Below, piece by piece: positions 34,808-45,334 of a stretch of 64,000 bases of DNA. The notes beneath the pieces were generated by a model. It was not told where the DNA came from. It saw only the letters and a program-made list of their open reading frames with translations, and made no database searches. How positions within the stretch are numbered: position 1 is the first letter of the stretch; the number at the start of each line of letters is the position of its first letter. This stretch comes from Closterium sp. NIES-65 (taxonomy: Eukaryota; Streptophyta; Zygnematophyceae; Desmidiales; Closteriaceae): NCBI GenBank assembly GCA_948144175.1, contig CANXME010002096.1, positions 2,914,001-2,978,000 of the forward strand, written 5' to 3'. Position numbers and translations under genes: made by a program.

Positions 34808-35233
34808 TGAGAACGATGCCAATTGATAAGAAAGAAAGCAAGCTTTCTCAATATTATAATTTTTAAACACACATGTAGTGTTTTTTAAAATTGTGTATTG
34901 TGAAAGCGAAGCTGCTTGTACTGCACAATTGGCATCGTCGAAGCGCGCTAAACGCCCTTCTCCAACTACAAAAACCGTGGGTTGGAGCTCATTTCCCTCC
35001 ACCCACGTTTCTCAATTTTCAAACGGCTCACTCAACATTCCCACCACCCACCCCAGTGTAAACCGCCTTGCTAATGCCACTTGGATAGGGTACATAATAG
35101 CTAGTGTTAGTAGTCCGCACTAGCTTATGTCGAACGATGATGCAAATGTTGTAATACGCCATTTGTAATGAGAACGATGCCTTTGTAATGAGAACGATGC
35201 CAATTGATAAGAAAGAAAGCAAGCTTTCTCAAT
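34801..35233 (+). repeat. 3' split repeats B1-A2-spacer-B2 of the DIRS-like element
   Basis: B1 34801-34852 abuts A2 34853-35039. B2 is at 35182-35233. A 142-bp spacer (35040-35181) separates A2 and B2 and ends with an extra 20-bp partial copy of the B start. Confidence 0.85.
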
Positions 35234-35445
35234 GGTAGTTTTTTAGTATGTTATTGTAATGACATGTGCACGGACATATGCAACTATCCCCAAACCACGT
35301 GCATGTAACACCGAATGTCGCCACACGGCGTCGCATCACCAACCCAAATTAGTACCTGGTTGCGGCAAGGCTAAACAGTGTCTTGGAGCAGCTTGCAAGA
35401 AATGCTGAATTAGTGAAGCAGAAGCGCTTTGGAAATAGAGCAGCT
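35234..35445. other. Short spacer between the DIRS-like element and the WSD gene
   Basis: AT-rich sequence, 3' flank of the acyltransferase gene on the minus strand. No feature recognised. Confidence 0.5.
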
Positions 35446-38400
35446 TCAATGCACCGATGCCTGGAGAGCAGCAAAGGCGTCTTCACAGCAGCGCATGAGG
35501 AAGGCTGGATCCGGCACATTCTCCCTGATGGCTGAGAGGACTATGTGTGCCGCCCCATTGTATGTCTGGAAATGCAGCGTGAGTGCCTGAAAAGGGGGGA
35601 GGGGGAAGAGGGAGATAGAAGGTAGGGGGGGGGATTGTGGTAAAAGGCTGGATCCGAAAGGTTCTCCCTCACACCTGACAGCACTATGTGTGCCGTCCCA
35701 TTGTATGTCTGCAAATGCAGCGTGAGTGCCTGAGGGGGAAGGGGAAGAGTGATTGCTGGGAAAAGTATTATGTGTGCTGCCCCATGGCACATCACTCTCA
35801 CATCACATGCACTCATGACACATCACTCTCACATGCACCCATGACACATCACTCTCACATCCACCCATGCCACATCACTCTCTCATGCACCCATCATATA
35901 TCACTCCCACATGCACCCATCACACATGTCTCACATACACCCAGCACCCATGACTCACACACATACACCCAGCACCCACAACTCACATACACCCAGCAGC
36001 ACCCACAACTCACATACCACCAGTACACATGACTCACATACCACCAGTACACATGACTCACATACCACCAGTACACATGACTCACATACCACCAGTACAC
36101 ATGACTCACATACCACCAGTACACATGACTCACATACCACCAGTACACATGACTCACATACCACCAGTACACATGACTCACAAACCACCAGTACACATGA
36201 CTCACATACCACCAGTACACATGACTCACATACCACCAGTACACATGACTCACATACCACCAGTACACATGACTCACATACCACCAGTACACATGACTCA
36301 CATACCACCAGTACACATGACTCACATACACCCAGCCCAGCACCCACGACTCACGTACACCCATGACACATCACTCACATCAGCCATGTGTACTGGTGGG
36401 GCTGATGCGCTCGACGGCATCGATGGCTGATGCGCTCGATGGCATGCCCCCCCGAGGCTGACCCCCGCCACAGGCCCCAACAGCACCTCGTGTGCAATCA
36501 TCGTCCGATTACTCATGCACCAATCACACATGATCACTCAAAAGTCACCTCATTCCCATCACACATGGCTCACATGTGGCTGTCCCAGGACGGCCGGGCT
36601 GATACGCTCAATGGCATGCCTTCCCATGCTCACCCCCTCCACCGCCACCTCGCATGCACACATGCACTCATCACACATCACTCACACGCACCCATCATCC
36701 ATCACACATGACTCACATGTGGCTGTCCCAGGACGGTGGGGCTGATCCGCTCGAAGGCATGCCCCCCCAGGCTCACTTCCTCCACGGGCCCCATCATGTT
36801 GGAGAAGGAGAGGGTTGTCTGGTCCAGCAGGCGTCCCATCAGCGTGCACGCTGACTGGAAGGGTTTACCGGAGGGTTAGAAAAGTTTAGAGAGGGTTTAC
36901 AGGGGTTTAGAAGGTTGATGTGCTCGATGGCATGCCCCCCAAGGCTGACCTCCTCCACGGGTCCCATCATGTTGGAAAACGAGATGGTCGTCTGATCCAA
37001 CAGGCGCCCATCAGGGTGCATGCTGCCTGCGGGAGTTGAGAGAGGTTTAAAGGGGTGGAAATAAGGTATGTGCTGAGGAGACAAGCCTCCTCCATGGGAC
37101 CCATCATGTTGGAGAAGGAGATGTGCCACAGGCCTCCCAACCTGAGGTGGCGCAGGCGGTGCATCAGTGCCCTTGCTGCCTAAGATTGCAAAAAAGTCGA
37201 ACCGAGCGTAGTACAAGAGAAAAAAAAAGGGGGCGAGCGAGCACAAGTCCCTACATTGACACTGAAATGAGCCCCCAGTGGCTTTTGGGTCGATTCAAAA
37301 GCCACCTCAGCGAGACACAGCTTCCCATCATGCCAGCAGTAGCAAGGACAAGCCTTGCATTGAAATAACTGTAATGAGCCTCCAGAGACTGCCGTTTGGA
37401 TGCACACATGCTCGCCACCATGCGCAGCCTTTTGCGGCGCCTCAAAGGTCACCTCAGTGACACACAGCTCACTCACCTTCATGCCGGCAGTAGCGAGCAC
37501 GAGTCTCGCATTGACATAGTTGTAATGAGCCTCCAGAGATTGCCGCTTGGACGCACACATGCTCGCCACCATGCGCAGCCTTTTGCGGCGCCTCAAAGGT
37601 CACCTCAGTGACACACAGCTCACTCACCTTCATGCCGGCAGTAGCGAGCACGAGTCTCGCATTGACATAGTTGTAATGAGCCTCCAGAGATTGCCGCTTG
37701 GACGCACACATGCTCGCCACCATGCGCAGCCGCCGCTGCTCCACCTCCCCTGCTGCACCCCCTTCTTTGCTCTGCACCATTCCCTCCGCCTCCCCTGCCG
37801 CCTGCTCGCTCTTGGGGATTCCATTCACCCCTTGCGTGCCGTTGCTGCTCTTGCTGTCGCTGCTGCCGTTTCTAGTCGGCAGGCCGTTGGTGAGTACCGG
37901 CGAGTGCACAGGCAGGGGCAGCAGGAAGGTTCCGAGGCAGTTGCCCCAGCGCGCCTTGGATCGACCAGCAAGCATGGAGGATATTTCCTGGAAGGGGGAG
38001 GAGGAGAGCGGAAGGAAGGGGAAAAGAGGGGAGATCTGGTGAAGGGGAAACAGCGTAGAGCAGTAGGAAGGTTCAGAAGCTGTTGATACAGCATGGCTTG
38101 GAGCGTCCGGCAGGCATGGAAGTCATTTCCTGGGAGGAGGCAAAGGGGAGGAGGGGAGGGGGGAAGTAAAGGAAAGGCTAGAGAAGAGAAGGTTGGAGGA
38201 AAGGGAAAACAGAGTGGAGGAGCAGCACAGGAGGAGAAGGTGGGGTTGGAAGGCTTGGGGTTGGGTGGGATGAAGGTGAGGAAGAAATTTCAAATGAGCT
38301 GAGGAATAGAAGGTAGACGTGCACACAGTGGTGTGCGGTGCGGCATGGTGCAGTGCGGTGCATTGTGAAGATAAAGCATCATTGTGTGAGGGTGGATTGA

Positions 38401-41400
38401 CTCAACGGCCCTTTTAACCACCAGCTGCCTGGCACTGCTACACCTGCCAGCCGATTGCCAGGTGTGCCCGAAGCTGGTAAATTGGAGTGCAGGCTTTCCT
38501 GGGGGAGGTTTACCTGAAGCTCAGGCGCTGGGCGGATGTTTACAATGCAGATGGCGTTGCGAATGCAAACACAGGCAGGTAGCGGGTAGGTGGCAACTGG
38601 GGTAGGTAGGTCAATGTGAAGTTGGTAATTTGAAGTGCCAGGCTCACTGGGGAAGGTTTACCTGAAGCCCAGGCGCGGGGCGGATGTTGACAACACAGAC
38701 AGCGCTGAGGCGAACAGTGGTAGGCAGTGGGGAGGTGGCAACTGGGGTAGGCTCTACTGTAAGCAAAAAGGGAGTAGCATCAAGGAGGGTGAACAGGAGA
38801 TTAGTAAGAAGAGAAGGAGTGGATGGTTGGTTAGCAGAGGCAAGGGGTACGGTTGTGAGGAGTTGGCAGAGGGAGAGAGAGTGTATGTGATGCGTGAGCA
38901 GTCGAGCCCTGGTGAGTGCATACCATGCTCCCACTCACCTGCTCTTTCAGCTGTCATCACTCATCATGCTTGAGCCTACCTGCTTTCTGTGTTTGGTGGT
39001 CGTGGTGGTGGCGAAAGAAACAACCCTGCCAAGGCAATGATGCAATGCGTCTAGCTCACCTGCTCTCTCTGCCTGCTGCTCGTGGTGGTGGCGCAGGTAA
39101 CGGTCGAGTCCCCCTGAGATTACCGTCACCATCACATCGTTGATGGTCTGACGGGGTGTGGGACGAAGGGGATGTGAGAGATTTTTTAATTGGCTAAAAA
39201 GTCGTGTTGGTGGCGCAGGTAGTGATCGAGACCTCCTGCGATCACCGTCACCATCACATCGTTAATGATCTGATGGGGCATGCGAGGGGATGTAAAAAGG
39301 GACGTGGAACGCCGGGGATGTGGAAGGGGAGGTGGAAGAGGGGGGATTTGCAAGGAAAGGAAGTTCGAGCATGCAATCACAGTGACGTCGTTATTTGTTC
39401 AGGGTTTAAGGTGTGAGCCACAGACGGATGCGTTACAGACAGAGTGATATTGCAATCATGGTGACGTCCTCATATATTGCCAGGCGCACAGGACTCACCG
39501 CACCAAAGGCTCGTCTGACCCTCGAAATGTCAGTCAGGCTCATCGGCCCACTCACTCCAAACACAAACCTTCCCCCTCCTCCATCTCCACTCCCATCCCC
39601 TCCCACAGCATCCCCTCCCCCAGTCTGCACCTCCCCTCTCCCCTCCTCCGGGTGCTGCAGCACGGCACTGCTCCCTTTTCCGCCTTTCTTCTGCGCGCCA
39701 CCACTCCCCGACTTCATCTTGACACAGGTGGCAGTATCAGCGCGCCACAGCAGCACAGCCATGAACGTTGACACGTGCCACAGCGTGTTCCCCAACACAG
39801 CTATCACTTGCCACATCCACCTCCCCACACCCACCAACCCTCCCACTCCCCCTCTCTTTCCTGCCGCCCCTGCCCCTTTCCCCATGGCACCCCCACCACC
39901 CGCACCCACACTCCCACCCGCATCTGCTGTAACCCTTTCTGAAGGTACTGCTGCTTCTGCTGCTGCCTGCCCGACTGGGTCTGGGGCAAACGGCGATTCA
40001 GTCATCGAGTCAAGCGTGAATGCCGATGCTGCAGACGGCATGTGTACTTTCCCGGGCTTTAACTGTTCCTTCTCGGGCTCTCCCACGTCATCCAGCTGCT
40101 TCCGCAGCTCCTCACTCTCCTCCACCTCCACCGCTGCAGCTGCAGCTGCACTGCTGGGCTGGGAGCCGGTCTGGCGCTTGGCGGTGGGGAGGGTGGGCAG
40201 GAGGGCGGAGTTGTCGGTGCGGCGGGTGCAGGCGAGCAGGAGAGACATGAGCGACACGCCGTCGCCCATGGAGTGGTGGATGCTGCGTCGGGGGCGACGG
40301 GGAAAAGCAGGAAGCGGGATTGGAGAGAGGCGAGCAGAAGAACGGTGGGTGGGAAGAGGGAGCTACAGACATGAGCAACACCTGGTCGCCAGAGTGATGG
40401 ATGCTGCGAACGGGCAGGAGAAAATGGGGGGCAACGGGTGGGAGGGAGGGGGGCAAGGGGAAATGAAAAGCGGGGGCATGGGTAGGATTGGAGGGAAGAG
40501 GTAATACGAGACATAAGCAACACTCCGCCACCCAGGGCGCATTGGAGGGCTGCGCGTTGGTGGGGTGGGGGGAGAGGAGGGTGGGCGGGAGGAGGTAAGG
40601 GGGAAAGGGGGGGCGGGAGGAGTTAAGGGGGCACGGGATCTGGTAGGGTGGGCAAGGAGAGGGAGTTGGAGACGTTTGAGACACTCCGTTACCCAGGGAG
40701 TGGTGGACGCCACTCATGGCGGGGAGGCATTGTTTGTTTGAGGGAGAGAAGGGGGAAGAGGTGGAGATGGAGGAAGGGGAGTTAGAGACATGAGCGCCCC
40801 TCCACTCCGTCGTCCAGGGCGCAGGTGGATGCTGCGCTTGGGCGGGAGAAGTGGGGTGAGGAGATGGACGGTTAGGAGGGGTGAGAAGAGGGAGTGTGCG
40901 CACGTTCTGCCAGGAAGATGGGAAGCGTGTCTGCAGTACAGTACACACGACATTTGCGAGAGCGTACAGTGCAGTTTTCTTAACTAGACTAAAAAGTGAC
41001 CAAACGTGTCTGTTATTTATATCCATGTCTTCTGCGAGCGCGTACTAGCATCGTACAGGAAGAGAGCAGCCGAGCGGCTGTGAGGCAGAAGCACGAGGTG
41101 TACGCGCCAGAGAGGGCGGGAGGCGTCGAAAGGCGGCTGGTGCTGCAAGCGCCGCTTGTGCCACTCCATGCTCCCCGCTTCGAAGCACGCCGACTACCAC
41201 CTCGCGCTTACACAATCGTCAATAATTGCCTGTCATACACAAGCTATCTGTGATGAGCTAACAGATGGCTTCGTACCGGAAGAGAGCAGCGGAGCGACCA
41301 TTGGGCAGAGGCACAAGGTGAACGCGCCAGAGGGGGCGGGAGGCGTCGAAGGGCGGCTGGTGCTGCAGGCGCCGCATGTGCCACTCCATGCTCCCCGCCT

Positions 41401-42282
41401 CGTAGCACGCCGAATCGCACTTCGCGCCTCTTGTTTCTTCCGCCGCCGGCCTTGCACCTCCTTCCGCCGATTCTGCCTCTCTTGCAGCTCCTTCCGCGCG
41501 CGCTGCTCCCGCGCTACTGTCCCCGTTATTGTCACATCCGTCAGGCGGGGTGCCTTCCACGACGTGGTAGGCCATGTCGACGGTCGTCCGCACCCACACC
41601 TGCTCGCCGCCCTTACAACGGCCACGGTGTTCCTGCGACACGAGGATGACGTTACGAAAACACAGTAGCGCGTAGAGAAATGACTTGGTGAAAAGTGATG
41701 AAATGGATGGTGGAAAATGGCATCGCGCGTTTCCCGTTTGGAACAGGACGCATGACTCGACGGGTCGAGCTCTATCTGTGTAGCGGTCTGAAATGGGACG
41801 AGTTGATGGGATTGGCCGAGCAGAGTGGAACTTTCTGTCTCCAAAAGTGGGATGCATAGGTCCCCAATCAAGGCGTGGTAATGGAACGAGCGAATTGGGA
41901 CATAACGGGACTGTAGAGATTGGGAGCGCGTCGTTTCGGGACGGAAAACCACTACACCTCTTTTCCACTCCGCTCGAGGGGTGTAATTCTTCGTTCATCT
42001 ACCAAGATCCCAGTTTTAAACAGAACTCTTTACCATGCGACTGTGAAAGCGAGGATGCTTCAAAAGGGTATCCGAGAGAATCGTCCTAAGCTCGTCGATC
42101 TCCATGCGGTCTTTAAACTCCAGCGCGCACAGGACGGTCGTGTAGAACTCGTCAGAAAGGAAAAAACGAGCCGTTGGTGACAGCGGCTCGGCATCGCGTC
42201 TTTGCTCTTTCGGTTGCAATGTCGCGTCTGCTACGTCGCTCTCAAGCTTGACCTTCACCGGCGGAAGCTTCGGGTTATCCAT
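35446..42282 (-). CDS. WSD1-like: WSD1-like wax ester synthase / diacylglycerol O-acyltransferase, complete gene
   Basis: Transfers acyl groups from acyl-CoA to fatty alcohol (wax ester) or diacylglycerol (triacylglycerol), usually at the ER membrane. Exons: 42282-42034, 41632-41277, 40282-39499, 39147-39060, 38756-38662, 37987-37628, 36854-36717, 35586-35446. All junctions are GT-AG, phases agree, and the product is 736 residues ending in TGA. Family signatures in order: LSPTARFFLSDEFY, TLLKHPRFHSRM, WVRTTVDMAYHV, the catalytic IHHSMGDGVSLMSLLLACTR (HHxxxDG intact, formed across the exon 2/3 junction), TINDVMVTVISGGLDRYL, CVVNIRPAPGLQ, RWGNCLGTFLLPLP, KRQSLEAHYNY, SFSNMMGPVEEVSLGGHA and ALTLHFQTYNG. 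Plant WSD1 is about 480 residues; the excess comes from Ala/Gly/Glu-rich inserts in exons 2, 3 and 6. The upstream TTG at 42288 is not needed. Confidence 0.9.
35640..35735 (-). repeat. Copy of WSD exon 8 start
   Basis: An acceptor-side copy of exon 8 (ALTLHLQTYNGTAHIVLS coding) lies just upstream of the true final exon 35446-35586. It would read into a different end, so it is an intronic duplicate or an alternative last exon. Confidence 0.8.
36015..36330 (-). repeat. 24-bp minisatellite carrying a splice-donor word, about 13 copies
   Basis: Tandem copies of a unit with acacatgactcacataccac. On the minus strand each contains atgtgagtcatgtgt, matching the true donor of WSD exon 7 (ccacat|gtgagtcatgtgt at 36717). 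The array lies in the last intron. Long His/Thr or Tyr/Trp open frames through it are artefacts. Confidence 0.9.
36385..37150 (-). repeat. Copies flanking WSD exon 7
   Basis: Donor-side partial copies occur at about 36395-36480 and 36575-36625. Acceptor-side copies with SFSNMMGPVEEVSLGGHA or variants occur at about 36915-37025 and 37085-37135. The true exon 36717-36854 is the only one that keeps phase with both neighbours. Confidence 0.8.
37318..37627 (-). repeat. Tandem donor-side copies of WSD exon 6, about 150 bp each
   Basis: Two near-identical copies and one diverged copy of the exon end (MVASMCASKRQSLEAHYNY coding) with the GTGAGTG donor follow the true exon 37628-37987. A diverged acceptor-side copy lies at about 38060-38132. 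Confidence 0.85.
38510..39275 (-). repeat. Copies of WSD exons 5 and 4
   Basis: 38512-38580 copies the end of exon 5 (NIRPAPELQ coding plus donor). 39195-39275 is an acceptor-side copy of exon 4 (INDVMVTVIAGGLDHYLRH coding). 38935-39005 holds short donor-side copies of exon 4. Confidence 0.75.
40365..40850 (-). repeat. Four decayed copies of the WSD exon 3 start (active-site block)
   Basis: Blocks at about 40370-40410, 40505-40550, 40670-40715 and 40785-40840 resemble the exon 3 start with its acceptor, the segment encoding IHHSMGDGVSLMS. The HHxxxDG codons are damaged in each. Confidence 0.65.
41050..41195 (-). repeat. Donor-side copy of WSD exon 2 end
   Basis: About 145 bases closely match 41277-41420, including the gtac donor word. 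The copy lies downstream of the true exon end at 41277. Confidence 0.8.
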
Positions 42283-42992
42283 TTGCAAAATGCAGGGAAA
42301 AAAAAGGGAACTTGGTCGAGAGAGGTCAAATTGTCAGAACTTCTTGCACACTGTTAGTAGCTACTATGACCGACGTCCACAATGTGAACTGCTGAGCTGA
42401 GAGCTAAGAGGATGACAGGGAGTCTGAGCCCTGTTGCCACGTGATCGATGCTCCTTGTGTAAGGGGAGTCAGGATGTGGTTCTGGGTGACTGGATTACCG
42501 CCAAATTGTGCCATGCAGTTCTTATCCTCGATGACTGTGGCGAGGTGATACCAAAAGCGGCGAGCCTGAACGACGAGTCTGTGAAATGTGAGGTTGCTGT
42601 TGAGATAGGAAACAAATGATGGGGAAAATGAGTGCATTGACGGCAGTAGAGAGATGGTAATGAAAGCCTGGACAGAGCTCATTCCGAACCTGTCCTTCTC
42701 TTGGCTCGGCGTCAATCGACGGCTCAGTGAAATTGCAAATTTCTAGGTTTGAACAAGGAACGGTGTCGATAGCCTTGAATCTGCGGGTGCGTGGATGCAG
42801 CTTCCACGATATGGTCTGTAGGTCCGAAAGATGACCAGTGAGAGAGGCTCGGCCAGAGCCAAGCCGTAGCTGGAAGAAAGATTTGAGGTCTGACACAACC
42901 TGGAGATCGTGAGACAAAAGCGCTTATCGGAACGTTGGGAAACATGTGGCCGGTGTACAGTAAATCGTGGCCAAGGAATATGTGTGGATAAG
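42283..42992. other. 5' flank of the WSD gene
   Basis: About 700 bases between the WSD start codon and the gypsy LTR. A minus-strand open frame of 131 codons (42522-42917) has no recognisable motif or ATG context and is not called. The promoter and 5' UTR are expected here. Confidence 0.5.
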
Positions 42993-43348
42993 TGTTACGA
43001 GTGCAATTGAGCGAGCGAGCTAGAATTGCACTATCTAAGCAAAACAATACAATGAGCCAAGGAATGAGCGATGAATATATAGCAAAGCTAGCGTGGTAAC
43101 GGTAACGCGAGAAATGGGGTGCGCTACGGGCCTAGTGCCGAGGTTGGGGGATGTCGAGGCGGAGGTCCGGAACGCGGGTTACCAACCAAACCGTGAGGTT
43201 GGGTCGCATCGTGAACAGTGGCGGGAGTCAGGGTCGAGGCGAGTGTTGCGAGCGGGTAACGTTTCACTGTTGGATGCCAATGGCGGGAATGGTCATGTAT
43301 GCAGTAGGCAGGGACGCGAAGTAAGGAAAATGGTTTTTCCTTATACTA
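42993..43348 (-). repeat. Putative 3' LTR of the gypsy element
   Basis: Follows a purine-rich ggggaggggggt tract on the minus strand and ends ...CGTAACA at 42993. A TATA-like tatatattc word lies near 43075. There is no second LTR in the window to confirm the borders. Confidence 0.45.
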
Positions 43349-43429
43349 CCCCCCTCCCCAAAGGGGCCCTCCTTACGAGAGCGCGTATACATCTCGAAAG
43401 TTTCGGCTGCGCAGGTACTCGGTGAGGAC

Positions 43430-44161
43430 AGAGTGGTTTTCGAATTTATCCAGGGGGGTCATTTGTCTTCGGTGGGCGTGCGGTCTTTCCAGCGGATCGG
43501 GAATTCGATCCTGCGGGCTCCCTGTGGGTCACAAACTCTGTTGCTCATTATTTTTTCAGGCGTGATGATTGGCTCTGTCGGCGGTCATGTCATGCTGGCG
43601 GGGTGGTGGCGAGGCAGTTGGCTGGTGGATGGGATGTACGGGCAAAGCAGGCTGACGTGGAACGATGCGCTGACGTACGGGTCAGCGGGGAGGAGGAGGT
43701 GGGCGGTGACGGAGGTGATTATGTGGCTGATGCGAAATGGCCCGCAATATCGGGGGCGGAGTTTTGGAGTGATGGGTAGACGGAGATTTTGAGTGTCGAG
43801 TAATACCAGGTCGTCGGGTTGGTAAGTGACAGGGCGGCGGTGCCGGTCGGCGTCGCCCTTAGCGATGACGTTTGATTTTATTATTGCTTCTGCTGCTCGG
43901 GTCCCTGCTGCCTGTAGTATTTCCGCGAAGTGTTGTGCACGTGGTACTGGGTTGTCGGGATTCGGGGTCATGGGTACTGTGGGTTCTTGTCCGTAGTTCA
44001 GATAAAAGGGTAACTGTTGGGTCGTGGCGGATGGCGAGTTGTTGTATGCGAACTCGTTGAGTGGCAATTGCTGTTCCCACGTAATCGTCGCGTCGCACAT
44101 GGCTCGGACGAGCTGTTCCATGGTCTGTCTGTCCGTCGGTTTCGCGGTGGTACGATGAACT
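43430..44161 (-). pseudogene. Gypsy integrase C-terminal part and chromodomain
   Basis: Begins with the end of the integrase core (ETDGQTMEQLVRAM, LNEFAYNN), then DDLVLLDTQNLRLP and KLRPRYCGPFRI (GPF/Y module), and after a frame change a chromodomain-like RIEFPIRWKDRTPTEDK with an in-frame stop. A chromodomain would direct integration to modified chromatin. Confidence 0.75.
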
Positions 44162-44293
44162 TGTCAGAACATATAGCTTACCTGTTTGTGTAGGCTACAG
44201 TGGGGTATCCCATAAGGGGTACAACACAATTAGGTTTCCTATTTGTACTCATTCTTGACTTAGTCAATTCATTCCTCTTCTCACTGTTTCACA
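44162..44293 (+). repeat. 5' LTR of copia B
   Basis: 132 bp, TGTCAGAACATATAGC...GTTTCACA, followed directly by the primer binding site at 44294. Confidence 0.93.
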
Positions 44294-44319
44294 TGGTATA
44301 GAGCTAGGTCCCTCCAGGA

Positions 44320-45334
44320 CCGATTTTTTGGGCCCACCGAAGCGCGCCCAGAGGCGCGATTTTTTTAGCGACCCCTCGAGTCGCCCTCTCCCCTGCGGCC
44401 TCCCCGCCCACTCTGTCGCGGCCCCGCCCTGACCCTTACGCGGCCACGCCGCCTGCTCCTTACGCGGCCCCGCCCCCGGCCCTTACGCGGCCCCGCGCCG
44501 GCTCCTACGCGGCCCTTACGCGACCCCGCGCCGGCCCCTTACGCGGCCCTTACGCGGCCACGCCGCCGGCTCTCACGCGGCCCCGCAGCTGGCTTCTACG
44601 AGGCCCCGTCCCGGCTCCTACGCGGCCCCGTCCCCGGCTCCTACTCGGCCCCGCGCCGGCCCTTACGCGGCCTCGCCGCCGGCTCCATCGCGGCCCTGCC
44701 CCGGCTTCTACGCGGCCCCGTCCCCAGCCCCTTACGCGGCCCCGCCGCAGGCTCCTACGCGGCCCCGCCGCCGGCTCCTACTCGGCCCCGCGCCGGCCCT
44801 TACGCGGCCTCGCCGCCGGCTCCATCGCGGCCCCGCCCCTGCTCAGACACGGCCCTGTCCGCCGGCCCCTTACGCGGCCCTGCCGCCGACCTCTACTCGG
44901 CCCTGCGCCGGCCCCTACGCGGCTCGGCCGCCGACTCCATCGCGGCCCTGCAGCCGGCTCCAACGCGGCCCTGCCCCGGCTCCTACGCCGGCCCTAACGC
45001 GGCCCCGCCCTGGTTCTCTCACGCGACCCCGCCGCCTCACCTGCAGCAGTCGGGCAGCAGGGCCGCCGAGCCGCCCAGGAGCCGAGCCGCCCTGCACCCG
45101 AGCCGCCCTGCACCCGAGCCGCCCTGCAGCCGAGCCGCCCGGGAGCCGAGCCGCCCTGCACCCGAGCCGCCCTGCCGCCGAGCCGCCCGGGAGCCGAGCC
45201 GCTGTACACACGAGCCGCCCGGTCGCCGTTCTGCTTGTCTGTCGAGCTGCACGGCCTGCCCTGCCTGGTGAGCACAGTCCCTCTGTCACTGCGCCCTCTT
45301 TCCCTACTGCTTGCACTACTTCGCTGTAGTCATC
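44320..45334 (+). other. GC-rich leader of copia B
   Basis: Reiterated ttacgcggccccgccgccgg-like units pass into gagccgccctgcacc units. No coding function is assigned. Confidence 0.75.

Noticed and set aside
35894..36430. His/Thr- and Tyr/Val/Ser-repeat open frames on both strands
   Set aside because: Products of the 24-bp minisatellite in the WSD intron.
42522..42917. 131-codon minus-strand open frame upstream of WSD
   Set aside because: No recognisable motif, low-quality composition and no ATG context. More likely 5' flank.
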